A DNA stretch of 31,946 bases from assembly GCA_042408535.1 (NCBI GenBank), contig JBHORA010000020.1:1-31946 (forward strand). Reading direction: 5' to 3'. The translations under genes were made by a program, and so were the position numbers. Numbering within the stretch: position 1 is the first letter of the stretch; each line of letters starts with the position of its first letter. This document shows positions 23,995-31,015 of the stretch, piece after piece. The notes under the pieces are model-generated. The model worked only from the letters and a program-made list of their open reading frames with translations. It ran no database searches and had not been told where the DNA came from. Source of the DNA: BPIH01 sp042408535. Lineage in GTDB: Bacteria > Chloroflexota > Limnocylindria > Limnocylindrales > CSP1-4.

Positions 23995-24016
23995 GAGGAC
24001 GAGCGCTCCCTAGGAG
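23980..24016 (+). repeat. 19-bp tandem duplication over the cupin stop
   Basis: ACGAGCGCTCCCTAGGAG occurs at 23980-23997 and 23999-24016, offset 19 bp. The first copy contains the stop codon TAG (23992-23994). Confidence 0.9.
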
Positions 24017-24054
24017 CTGGCTGGCGCGACTCGGCGTCCCCGGGCCCTCCGGCT

Positions 24055-24083
24055 GTGACGGCGGCCGGCCGGGGGTGTAGGCT
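24055..24083 (+). promoter_or_regulatory. Candidate promoter for the SWIM gene
   Basis: GTGACG (24055-24060), a 17-nt spacer and TAGGCT (24078-24083) form a plausible sigma-70-type promoter. The leader to the ATG at 24168 would be about 78 nt. The -35 box matches only at TGAC. Confidence 0.4.
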
Positions 24084-24167
24084 TCTCCCGAGCGGCCGCC
24101 CAGCCCGGCCGGCTAGGTCGGACGGCGGCCGGTAGCACGCCCGTCCGGGCGACGGAGGTTGGCAGCG

Positions 24168-24446
24168 ATGCACAGCTCTCTGATCGGCAAGGTCGAGAAG
24201 GCGAACCGCTACGCCCGTGAGCCCGACCGGATCACGATCGACAGCCTCTCGCTGACGTTCCGGGGCGACAACGATACCCACCACGTCACCCTCGACGCCG
24301 GACGCTGGCACTGCACCTGCCACTACTTCGAAAGCTGGGGTGCCTGCGTCCACCTCCTTGCCCTTCAGAAGATCCTCGGGGTCATGCTGCCGGAGGAGGC
24401 TCAGGTCTCGATCTTCTCACCGCCCCAGAGCGCCGTGCGCGCCTGA
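24168..24446 (+). CDS. Small SWIM zinc-finger protein
   Basis: A 92-residue protein with a SWIM-type zinc-binding motif, C-x-C-x(8)-C-x-H: C49, C51, C60 and H62 in WHCTCHYFESWGACVHLLAL. SWIM domains bind DNA or proteins and occur in SWI2/SNF2 helicase-associated proteins and recombination factors; here the domain stands nearly alone, with an N-terminal beta-rich segment (DRITIDSLSLTFRGDNDTHHVTL). ATG at 24168 has GGAGG 9 nt upstream, preferred over an in-frame TTG at 24159 that sits on that site. It is convergent with the lipoprotein operon ending at 24533. No partner helicase lies nearby, so function is open. Confidence 0.82.
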   Translation: MHSSLIGKVEKANRYAREPDRITIDSLSLTFRGDNDTHHVTLDAGRWHCTCHYFESWGACVHLLALQKILGVMLPEEAQVSIFSPPQSAVRA

Positions 24447-24532
24447 TTGTCCCGCTCTTTGTCGTGCGGGCGGCGAGCGGGTTGGCCCGCGAGGGCGCAT
24501 CGGGCCCATCGCTCCGAACGACGAGGCGGTAC

Positions 24533-25576
24533 TCACGGACGCCAGGCGACTTCGATCGCGGTCAGAGGCCCTTCGAGGCCGAGGTCGGCGAGTCCGAGGC
24601 TCGCCTTCTCTTGCCAGCCGCTCGACCGCTCGTAGACGCTGACGCGCGGCGTCTCGTCCCCGAACCACGTGACGGCCAGGAAGCGACCCTCGGTCGAAAA
24701 GGCGAGGCTGCCCACGATCGATGCATCGGGGCCGTCGATGACGGCGATCGGTTCCGTCGTCCCCGTCAGGTCCTCGAGACGCCGCAGCTCAACCCGAGCC
24801 GTGGCGCGGGCCCCCACGGCGGCGAGGCCGAGTTCGTTCGTCGCAGCGATCTCGCTCGCCTCGAACGGTGAGAGCGTGACCCGTGCCGCCTTCGTCGAGA
24901 CCACGGCGAGGAGCTCGGTGGGGTCGCGGACCGCGAGGACGCCGACCCGGTCAGTGTCGAGCCAGACCGGGGCGCCATCGAGGCCAGCGTCTACCTCGAC
25001 CCGGACCAGCACCCCACCGATCAGCCCTGCCACGACGGTGAAGCTCGGACCGGCGAGCTCCCTCGCCCCGGCCCAGGCGAGGGCACCGTCGGGGGACCAG
25101 GCGAGCCCCGTGATGGTCGCGCCGGGGTCGGGTCGGAACTCCGCAACCGGGCTCCACCGGACATCGGTCCCGGCGAGGCCGTCGGCGACGAAGACCTCGC
25201 CGCCGGCGACGACCGCAGCCCGTCCCATTCGATCGATGGCGAGCCCGTGGGCATCCGGGCCCGGGAGCCGGAGGTCGACCCGTTCCCCGGCCCGCCACGT
25301 GAAGAGGCGGGAGCCGGTGTCGCTCCGGGCGAGGACGACGAGCCGCTCGTCGGGCGGGACCGGCGATAGCGAGGGCGGCGTCGTGTGGGTGGGACTCCCG
25401 CTCGCCGGGGCCGGCGAGGAGGGCGGCGGCGTCCCCGATGGGCTGCTCGGCGACGGGAGCGGGCCGCACGCCGCGAGGATGGCGGCGACGAGGAGGGCGG
25501 CCGTGGCCAGGATGGGAGGCTGAAGGGGGCGGTGCCGGCCGACGGCCGGGCACCGCCCCTGCCACTCCTCGCTCAC
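24533..25576 (-). CDS. Lipoprotein with beta-propeller-like repeats, unknown function
   Basis: A 347-residue secreted lipoprotein, last gene of a three-gene operon. After a hydrophobic segment (about 21-36) comes a lipobox, LAAC, with C37 as the lipidation site, then a Pro/Ser-rich linker (38-75). The rest is beta-rich with WD-like repeats such as LAWSPDGALAWAG and LAFSTEGRFLAVTW, suggesting a TolB/YVTN-like propeller of five or so blades. I do not recognise the family; enzyme residues are not evident, so a binding or scaffold role is likely. The GTG at 25576 overlaps the upstream stop (GTGA), showing translational coupling with the preceding lipoprotein. Confidence 0.75.
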   Translation of the reverse strand: MSEEWQGRCPAVGRHRPLQPPILATAALLVAAILAACGPLPSPSSPSGTPPPSSPAPASGSPTHTTPPSLSPVPPDERLVVLARSDTGSRLFTWRAGERVDLRLPGPDAHGLAIDRMGRAAVVAGGEVFVADGLAGTDVRWSPVAEFRPDPGATITGLAWSPDGALAWAGARELAGPSFTVVAGLIGGVLVRVEVDAGLDGAPVWLDTDRVGVLAVRDPTELLAVVSTKAARVTLSPFEASEIAATNELGLAAVGARATARVELRRLEDLTGTTEPIAVIDGPDASIVGSLAFSTEGRFLAVTWFGDETPRVSVYERSSGWQEKASLGLADLGLEGPLTAIEVAWRP

Positions 25577-26454
25577 TGGGCGACGTCTCCGCCGAGGACG
25601 GAGCCGTCCCCGGCGTCCAACCAGAGCTCGGCCCTCTCGATGAAGCTCTTCGAGGGGTCGGCCGGCTCCCCGAGGACGACCCAGGCGAGCCGAGCCTCGG
25701 CGGCAGGCGCGTCGGGCCGACTCGGAGCCACCACGTCGTTCGGTCGAACGTATGCGAGCCGGGCTGAGCGGACGACGATCGCACCCTCGATTCCAGCGCG
25801 TTCGGCGAAGCGGGCCGCGGCGATCGCCCTCGCCGTCCCCTCGTCGATCGTCGTCGTCGGACGTGGAGCGAGGGGGTGCTCCCACTGGACGACGGCATGG
25901 AAGGAGCCGTCCTTCCAGAGCGAGACGCGGACACCGTCGCCGAGGACCGGGATCCCGTCGACGGTCCGTCCCCAGACGACCTCCCACTCCTCGTCGGTCT
26001 CGAGGATCGTCGGCTGGCCGTTGACAGCGAAGCCGGCGGCGCGGGCCTGGGCGAGGGCCAGCCGGAAGGCGACGTTCCGGGGGACGGCGGCACCCTTCGC
26101 CCCTCGCCAACCGAGGGCGATGGCGAGGTGGGGGCGACCGCTCGGCTCGAGTTCGACGAGGGCCGACGGACCGGCGGCGTCCTCGAAGGTGACCCGGTCG
26201 ACGATCCGACCCTCGAAGCGATCCTCGATCCGCTCGATGGCAGCGACCCGGCCTGGCAGGGCGAGACTGGCCCGGAGGGCGTCGGCTCGGGCAGCGACCC
26301 CGGTCGCCGAGGCGGGATCGATCGCCAGCTCGCGGCTCGACGGCTCGCTCGCCGTCCAGGGCGCGCTGGCGGCAGCGAAGCCGCTGCAGCCGGCGAGGAC
26401 CCCTCCGGCGAGGAGAAGGGCCGTCCAGCGGAGAGGATTCCTGGATGTGCGCAT
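25573..26454 (-). CDS. Lipoprotein with PepSY-like C-terminal region
   Basis: A 293-residue lipoprotein, middle gene of the operon. The N-terminus is a lipoprotein signal peptide (RWTALLLAGGVLAGC) with lipobox cysteine C23. Residues 60-170 form a mixed alpha/beta region; after it, TVDGIPVLGDGVRVSLWKDG and FHAVVQWEHPL resemble the PepSY/FTP-type fold found in inhibitors and propeptides of extracellular proteases. That reading is a motif impression, not a firm match. If right, it fits a protein partnered with the secreted peptidase-like protein encoded just upstream. ATG at 26454 is preceded by GGGAGGGAG; a GTG at 26457 is possible. It starts 12 nt after the upstream stop. Confidence 0.68.
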   Translation of the reverse strand: MRTSRNPLRWTALLLAGGVLAGCSGFAAASAPWTASEPSSRELAIDPASATGVAARADALRASLALPGRVAAIERIEDRFEGRIVDRVTFEDAAGPSALVELEPSGRPHLAIALGWRGAKGAAVPRNVAFRLALAQARAAGFAVNGQPTILETDEEWEVVWGRTVDGIPVLGDGVRVSLWKDGSFHAVVQWEHPLAPRPTTTIDEGTARAIAAARFAERAGIEGAIVVRSARLAYVRPNDVVAPSRPDAPAAEARLAWVVLGEPADPSKSFIERAELWLDAGDGSVLGGDVAQ

Positions 26455-26466
26455 CACTCCCTCCCT

Positions 26467-27225
26467 CTAGATGCAGTTTGGGCAGGCGCCGGTGAGGCCA
26501 GCCCGGCCCGACCAAACGTAGCTCCCCCACCAGTCGGCCTGGAAGGTTGCGCTTCGGAAGGCCCCGTTGCGAGCGTAGTCGAAGGCAGCGCCGACGCCCA
26601 TGCCATTGGCGAGGGCGCTCCAGAAGCGCGCTTCGAAGGTCCACTCGTCCGAGTCCCACTGGACGCCAACGTAGCCGACATAGAACTCGGGGCCGTTCCA
26701 GGCGAGCTGGCCGGCCTTCACTTTCTCGATGGCGAAGGCGTCGGGCATCGTCGTGTTCGCGTCAGCCGAGTGACAGGTCGAAATGAAGACGAGATTGCTC
26801 TGGCGCCCGTTGCGCTTTGCCTTGATGTCCTTCGAGTAGATGATCTCCCCAGTGCACTGGCCGGCATCCTCGCGGAAGCCGGTGTAGCGGCGGCCGTCCG
26901 GGTGGCGGTAGAGGTCACCGTGCGAGTGAACGTAGTAGCCCCAGTCGCTCGACGTGCGGGCGAGGACGTGGGCTTTCGTGAAGGCCGTCCCTGCGAAGCC
27001 CTCCGCGCCGTACCCGAGGCGCTGGTAGGCGGCGACGGCTGCCGTCAGCATCTTCGCAGGGAAGGAGTCCGCGAAGCCCAGGCAGGCCTCGCTGAAGGCC
27101 GTCGTGTTCACATCGATCGTGGCCTGCTCTCCCGTGGCCGCGGCTGGACCAGCCACGAGGGCGAGGCCGAGGATCGCGAGGGCGAGGGGAGGACCAAGGA
27201 ACCGTTGCCATCGACTGGCTCCCAT
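26467..27225 (-). CDS. Secreted caspase/CHAT-like (clan CD) putative cysteine peptidase
   Basis: First gene of the operon, 252 residues. A signal peptide (residues 1-30, hydrophobic 12-27, AAA before the cleavage site) exports it. Two blocks resemble the catalytic centre of clan CD peptidases (caspases, gingipain, CHAT): WGYYVHSHGDLYR with H102-G103 (H100 also near), and, 49 residues later, NLVFISTCHSADA with C151 ending a hydrophobic strand. The remaining cysteines (C48, C124, C248, C251) may form disulfides; the protein ends in CPNC-I. I did not recognise a named family. Start ATG at 27225 has a perfect AGGAGGTGAC 9 nt upstream. Together with two lipoproteins it could be a surface protease system; it may also be a non-peptidase relative. 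Confidence 0.65.
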   Translation of the reverse strand: MGASRWQRFLGPPLALAILGLALVAGPAAATGEQATIDVNTTAFSEACLGFADSFPAKMLTAAVAAYQRLGYGAEGFAGTAFTKAHVLARTSSDWGYYVHSHGDLYRHPDGRRYTGFREDAGQCTGEIIYSKDIKAKRNGRQSNLVFISTCHSADANTTMPDAFAIEKVKAGQLAWNGPEFYVGYVGVQWDSDEWTFEARFWSALANGMGVGAAFDYARNGAFRSATFQADWWGSYVWSGRAGLTGACPNCI

Positions 27226-27500
27226 CGAGCGTCACCTCCTCCGGCGGGTTGGGACGAACTGGTGGCGGGAGGAGGGCGGTGCCGCCGAGTCTGCCAGCGG
27301 CCGCTTATCGGCCACTTACCTCCGCCCCACCGGAACCCCCCGACCCCCTGCCTCGCATCGGCTGCTCGTGCCGCGGAGTGCGACGAATGGGTGTGACGCC
27401 GGGAGCAGACCCGGCCCGCCCGCCTCGCATCGGGGAGTGGCATCCGGAGGCGCCCACGGTCCACCCTCCCGGACGACGAACACGGTCGCCGCCCGGGGCG

Positions 27501-27509
27501 TGATACCCT
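27501..27509 (+). promoter_or_regulatory. Extended -10 promoter for the btu operon
   Basis: TGATACCCT reads as TGn plus a TANNNT -10 box, at the correct distance to start transcription just before the cobalamin riboswitch (about 27516). It is part of a 15-mer identical to that in front of metK. No -35 box is seen, as is usual for extended -10 promoters. Confidence 0.5.
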
Positions 27510-27512
27510 CCC

Positions 27513-27625
27513 CGGCGTCAGCTTCAAGATCGGCGCCGCTGGGTCGCGAAGCCGGTGGAAGTCCGGCACAGTCCCGCTACGGTGACCGTCGGCTCGCCGA
27601 CGGAAGTCCGGTCGCCGACCCCGCG
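27513..27625 (+). ncRNA. Cobalamin riboswitch
   Basis: The conserved core is easy to read: GAAGCCGGTGGAAGTCCGGC, then ACAGTCCCGCTACGGTGACC, a variable stem (GTCGGCTCGCCGAC), and the B12-box-like GGAAGTCCGGTCGCCGACC. This is the class that binds adenosyl- or other cobalamins. It lies between an extended -10 promoter and the btuF gene. The following hairpin with a T-rich tail (27684-27720) supports control by transcription termination: cobalamin bound, terminator forms, uptake genes off. Confidence 0.92.
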
Positions 27626-27665
27626 GTCGTTGCTCGAACCTTCGAGAGAAAGGGGTAGGCAAACG

Positions 27666-27683
27666 ATGCGACCGACGAACTAG
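27666..27683 (+). CDS. Possible five-codon leader ORF (MRPTN)
   Basis: ATG CGA CCG ACG AAC TAG sits between the riboswitch core and the terminator, with an AAGGGG site about 10 nt upstream. Its stop codon touches the left arm of the terminator stem, so a ribosome here could influence that hairpin. The ORF is very short and may be chance. Confidence 0.25.
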   Translation: MRPTN

Positions 27684-27720
27684 GACCCCTCGACCGTCCA
27701 GCGCGAGGGGTCGTTCCGTG
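27684..27720 (+). terminator. Riboswitch-controlled intrinsic terminator
   Basis: GACCCCTCG (27684-27692) pairs perfectly with CGAGGGGTC (27704-27712), 9 bp with an 11-nt loop, followed by GTTCCGTG. It lies between the cobalamin aptamer and btuF and is the likely off-switch. Confidence 0.75.
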
Positions 27721-27807
27721 TCTCGCGGCGCCTCCGGCCGGGCTTGTGCGTCGGCGCGGACCGGCTGCCGGGATCCCCCTCGCATCGCCGATCAGCAGAG
27801 GTTCCCG

Positions 27808-28926
27808 ATGTTCGATTCCTTCCGCCGGTGGCCGCGCCGGGCGAGCGGTGCCACCGTCCTCCTCACCCTCCTCATCGCCCTCCTCGTCGGAGCCTGCACT
27901 CCGGCCGGCTCGGCGCCGAGTCTCGAGCCCTCGGCGGCAGCAAGCCCCTCGACCGCCCCGGCGACGTCGACCCCATCGCCGAGTCCGACCTATCCACTCA
28001 CCCTCACCGATGACGAGGGGACGAGTGTCGTCATCCCGGCCGAACCGGCCCGGATCGTCTCCCTCACCCCGGCGACGACGGAGATCCTCTTCGCCATCGG
28101 GGCCGGCCCGCGGGTGGTCGCTCGGACCAACTTCGACGACTACCCGCCCGAGGTGGTCTCCCTCCCGGACGTCGCCTCCTACACGGGCGTCGACGTCGAG
28201 AAAATCGTCGGCCTCGAAGCCGACCTCGTCATCGCCGGCGGCAACAACTTCAACCCGCCTGAGGCGATCGCTCGGCTCCGGAGCCTCGGCATTCCCGTCC
28301 TCGTCGTCTACGCGCCCGACACCGCGACGATCCTCCGCGACATCGAGCTCGTCGGTCGGGCCGTCGGACGGGCAGCGGCAGCAACGGCGCTCGCCAACGC
28401 CATCGGACACGACTTCGAAGCCGTCGGGCAAGCGACCGCCGGGCTGCCGCGACCGCGGGTCTTCTACGAAATCGACGCCACGAACGAGATCTACGGCCCG
28501 GCCGACGACTCCTTCCTGGCCGAGATGATCAAGCTTGCTGGTGGTGACCCGATCACCACCGGCAGCCCAACGGTCTTCTCGATCTCCCTCGAGCAGCTCG
28601 TCGCCGCCGACCCCGAGGTCATTGTCCTCGGCGATGCTGCCTACGGGGTGACCCCCGACGTTGTCCGATCCCGCCCGGGCTGGGGAACGATGACGGCCGT
28701 CCGAACGGGCGCGATCCGGCCGGTGAACGACATCCTCATTACCCGCCCGGGGCCGCGGATCGCCCTCGGCCTCCGCGAGCTCGCTCTGGCGATCCATCCC
28801 GGTCTCGAGCTTCCGCCGCCGGTGAGCGCCACCCCTGCCCCCTCGACGACCCCGGCCCCGTCGTCGGACGCGTCGCCGGAGCCGTCGGCCTCGGTGGAGG
28901 GGCGGCTCCTGACGGCCCTCCGCTGA
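27808..28926 (+). CDS. btuF: Vitamin B12 ABC transporter substrate-binding lipoprotein
   Basis: A 372-residue extracytoplasmic binding protein of the BtuF/FecB (helical backbone metal receptor) family that delivers cobalamin to the membrane permease. The N-terminal signal (VLLTLLIALLVGAC) has lipobox C30, then a Ser/Pro/Thr-rich linker. The fold starts at YPLTLTDDEGTSVVIPAEPARIVSLTPATTEILFAIG, with DVEKIVGLEADLVIAGG as the typical second block and PRPRVFYEIDATNEIYGP later. A low-complexity tail follows the domain. ATG at 27808 is chosen over upstream in-frame starts that lie in the terminator region; AGAGG precedes it by 6 nt. Assignment to B12 rests on the riboswitch. Confidence 0.9.
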   Translation: MFDSFRRWPRRASGATVLLTLLIALLVGACTPAGSAPSLEPSAAASPSTAPATSTPSPSPTYPLTLTDDEGTSVVIPAEPARIVSLTPATTEILFAIGAGPRVVARTNFDDYPPEVVSLPDVASYTGVDVEKIVGLEADLVIAGGNNFNPPEAIARLRSLGIPVLVVYAPDTATILRDIELVGRAVGRAAAATALANAIGHDFEAVGQATAGLPRPRVFYEIDATNEIYGPADDSFLAEMIKLAGGDPITTGSPTVFSISLEQLVAADPEVIVLGDAAYGVTPDVVRSRPGWGTMTAVRTGAIRPVNDILITRPGPRIALGLRELALAIHPGLELPPPVSATPAPSTTPAPSSDASPEPSASVEGRLLTALR

Positions 28927-28928
28927 CG

Positions 28929-30008
28929 ATGGCGACTCGCGGCGAGACCCTCGCTCCGACCGCCACCGTCGCTCGCCGGGGCGCCTCCGCCCGCCGGGTC
29001 GGTCTCGCCGCCGGAGCCGGTCTCGCCGCCCTCGCCCTCGTCCTCGTCGCCGGCGTCGCCCTCGGTCCGGTCGCTATCCCGCCCGCCGAGACGATCGCCG
29101 TCCTCGGCCGGCGGCTCCTCGGGCTCGAGCTGCCCGCGAGCGTCTCCCCAGCGGTCGAGACGATCATCGTCGATCTCCGCCTGCCGCGGGTCCTGACGGC
29201 GATGGTCGTCGGGGCCGGGCTCGGCATCGCCGCGGCGACGCTCCAGGGTCTCCTCCGGAACCCCCTCGCCGACCCCTACGTCCTCGGGACCGCCTCGGGG
29301 GCGGCCCTTGGGGCGGCGATCGCCGTCCTCGTCCCGGTTCGGATCCTCGTCCTCGAGTTCGGCCTCCTCCACGGCCTCGCCTTCGTCGGTGCCCTCGGAG
29401 CGATCGGCCTCGTCTACCGCCTGGCCCGCCTGACGCCCCTCACGCCCCTCACCAGCCTTCTCCTCACCGGGTACGCCGTCGGCTCGCTCCTCGCGGCGGG
29501 GCTGGCGATGGCGATGTACCTGTCGGGCGCCAGCCTTCGCCAGATCTTCGCCTACCTCCTCGGCGGGCTTGAGGGGGCCTCCTGGCTTCGCCTCGCCGTG
29601 GCAGCGCCCCTCGTCCTCGGCGCCGGTCTTGCCATGACGACTCGAGCCCGGGCGTTGAACGGGCTCCTCCTCGGCGAGGAGGCAGCGGCGACGCTCGGGG
29701 TCGACGTCCGGCGCGAGCGGGCGATCCTCCTCGGCCTGGCGGCCCTGGCCACGGCCGCGGCGGTCGCCATTGCTGGCCTCATCGGCTTCGTCGGGCTCGT
29801 CGTCCCCCACCTCGTCCGCCTCGTCGTCGGGCCGAACGCCCGGCACGTCCTCCCCCTCTCGGCCCTCGGCGGGGCCCTTCTCCTCGCCCTCGCCGATCTC
29901 GGGGCGCGCTCCCTCGGGAACCTTCCGGTGGGGGTCGTGACGGCGGTCCTCGGTGCCCCCTTCTTCCTTGCCCTCCTCCGGCGGACCCGAGCCGGGTACG
30001 AGCTGTGA
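28929..30008 (+). CDS. btuC: Vitamin B12 ABC transporter permease
   Basis: A 359-residue inner-membrane permease of the FecCD family, about ten helices. Family marks: LPRVLTAMVVGAGLGIAAATLQGLLRNPLADPYVLG (TM2 loop), GGLEGASWLR, LGVDVRRERAI (the L-loop touching the ATPase) and GLIGFVGLVVPHLVRLVVGPNARHVLPLSALGGALLL. It works as a dimer with two copies of the ATPase. ATG at 28929 is 3 nt after the btuF stop; its stop overlaps btuD (GTGA). Confidence 0.95.
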   Translation: MATRGETLAPTATVARRGASARRVGLAAGAGLAALALVLVAGVALGPVAIPPAETIAVLGRRLLGLELPASVSPAVETIIVDLRLPRVLTAMVVGAGLGIAAATLQGLLRNPLADPYVLGTASGAALGAAIAVLVPVRILVLEFGLLHGLAFVGALGAIGLVYRLARLTPLTPLTSLLLTGYAVGSLLAAGLAMAMYLSGASLRQIFAYLLGGLEGASWLRLAVAAPLVLGAGLAMTTRARALNGLLLGEEAAATLGVDVRRERAILLGLAALATAAAVAIAGLIGFVGLVVPHLVRLVVGPNARHVLPLSALGGALLLALADLGARSLGNLPVGVVTAVLGAPFFLALLRRTRAGYEL

Positions 30009-30934
30009 CTGGGGTCGAAGGCGGAGCCGGCACCGGGCGAGGGACCGGGCGAGGGACCGGGCGAAGGCCCGGGGGAGGGACCGGGGATGGGCTCGGCCCC
30101 CCCGCGGCCGACGATCCGGGCCTCGGCGCTGCCGTCGACCTCGACCCCGTGCTCGCTGCGGCTCCGCGATCCGCCGCTGGCTCGGGCGGGCCGGTCCTCG
30201 CCCTGGAGGGCGTCGCCGCCGCCTACCGCCATCGGCGGGTCCTCGAGGGCATCGATCTCGCCATCGGAGCGGGGGAGCGGGTCGCCCTCGTCGGACCGAA
30301 CGGAGCCGGGAAGTCGACCCTCCTCCGGGTCGCGGCCGGGGTCCTCCCTCCGACGGAGGGGCGGGTTCGTCTCCTCGGGCGGCCGATCGCCGAGCTCGAC
30401 CGGACGGCGATCGCCCGCCGCCTCGCCGTCGTGCCCCAGGCTGCCAGCCTCCCCTTCGCGGCCCGGGTCGAGGAGATCGTCGCCCTCGGCCGGCTCCCCC
30501 ACGAGCATCCCCTCCTCGGGCCCGGGCCGACCGACCGGGCGGCGGTCGCCGCCGCGGTCGAGCGAGTCGGGATCGGCCATCTCGTCGGGCGTGACGCGCG
30601 CGAACTTTCCCTCGGCGAGCGTCAGCTCGTCTTCCTCGCCCTCGCCCTCGCCCAGGCGACCCCGCTCCTCGTCCTCGACGAGCCGACCGTCCATCTCGAC
30701 CTCCGGCATCAGGTCGAGGTCATGGCCCTCTTGGCTGACCTGAATGATCGGGATGGCACGGCCGTCGTCGCCGTCCTCCACGACCTCCGGCTCGCGGCCC
30801 GCTTCTTTCCCAGGCTCGTCGTCCTCGAACGCGGCCGCCTCGTTGCGGACGGCCCACCGAGCGAGGTCCTCGGCCCCGAGCTCGTCCGTGCCGTCTTCGG
30901 CGTCGACATCGGGATCGCCCTCGGTGTCGCCTGA
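30005..30934 (+). CDS. btuD: Vitamin B12 ABC transporter ATP-binding protein
   Basis: A 309-residue ABC ATPase that powers the BtuC permease. Walker A GPNGAGKST (K103), the Q-loop (VVPQAASLPF), signature LSLGERQ (202-207; the usual LSGGE has its first Gly replaced by Leu), Walker B LVLDEPT with D225-E226, and the H-loop AVLHDLRLA. The first 45 residues are low-complexity Gly/Thr/Arg/Pro, coming from a 12-bp repeat; the fold begins near residue 60. GTG at 30005 overlaps btuC; a GTG at 30149 would give a normal-length protein of about 260 residues, so the start is uncertain. Confidence 0.93.
   Translation: MTGVEGGAGTGRGTGRGTGRRPGGGTGDGLGPPAADDPGLGAAVDLDPVLAAAPRSAAGSGGPVLALEGVAAAYRHRRVLEGIDLAIGAGERVALVGPNGAGKSTLLRVAAGVLPPTEGRVRLLGRPIAELDRTAIARRLAVVPQAASLPFAARVEEIVALGRLPHEHPLLGPGPTDRAAVAAAVERVGIGHLVGRDARELSLGERQLVFLALALAQATPLLVLDEPTVHLDLRHQVEVMALLADLNDRDGTAVVAVLHDLRLAARFFPRLVVLERGRLVADGPPSEVLGPELVRAVFGVDIGIALGVA
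30035..30082 (+). repeat. 12-bp in-frame repeat at the btuD N-terminus
   Basis: GGGCGAGGGACC at 30035-30046 and 30047-30058, then two degenerate units to 30082. The 12-bp period keeps frame and would encode GRGT repeats if translation starts at 30005. Confidence 0.8.
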
Positions 30935-30979
30935 GGGCAGCGAAGGAGCGCCGCCGAGGACCGGGCCCCGGAGGCCGGT

Positions 30980-31009
30980 TTGACCCGACCCCACGGGTCG
31001 GCCTAGGAT
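30980..31009 (+). promoter_or_regulatory. Leaderless promoter with a palindrome in its spacer
   Basis: TTGACC (30980-30985), an 18-nt spacer and TAGGAT (31004-31009) make a near-consensus promoter. Only 6 nt separate the -10 box from the GTG at 31016, so transcription should start at the start codon itself. A perfect 7-bp inverted repeat CCGACCC-CAC-GGGTCGG (30985-31001) fills the spacer, a position expected for a repressor or activator operator. Confidence 0.65.
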
Positions 31010-31015
31010 GCGCCC

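Noticed and set aside
24447..24532. Strong terminator between the SWIM gene and the lipoprotein operon
   Set aside because: Only two 5-bp stems (24451-24470 and 24477-24490) without T-runs; too weak to call.
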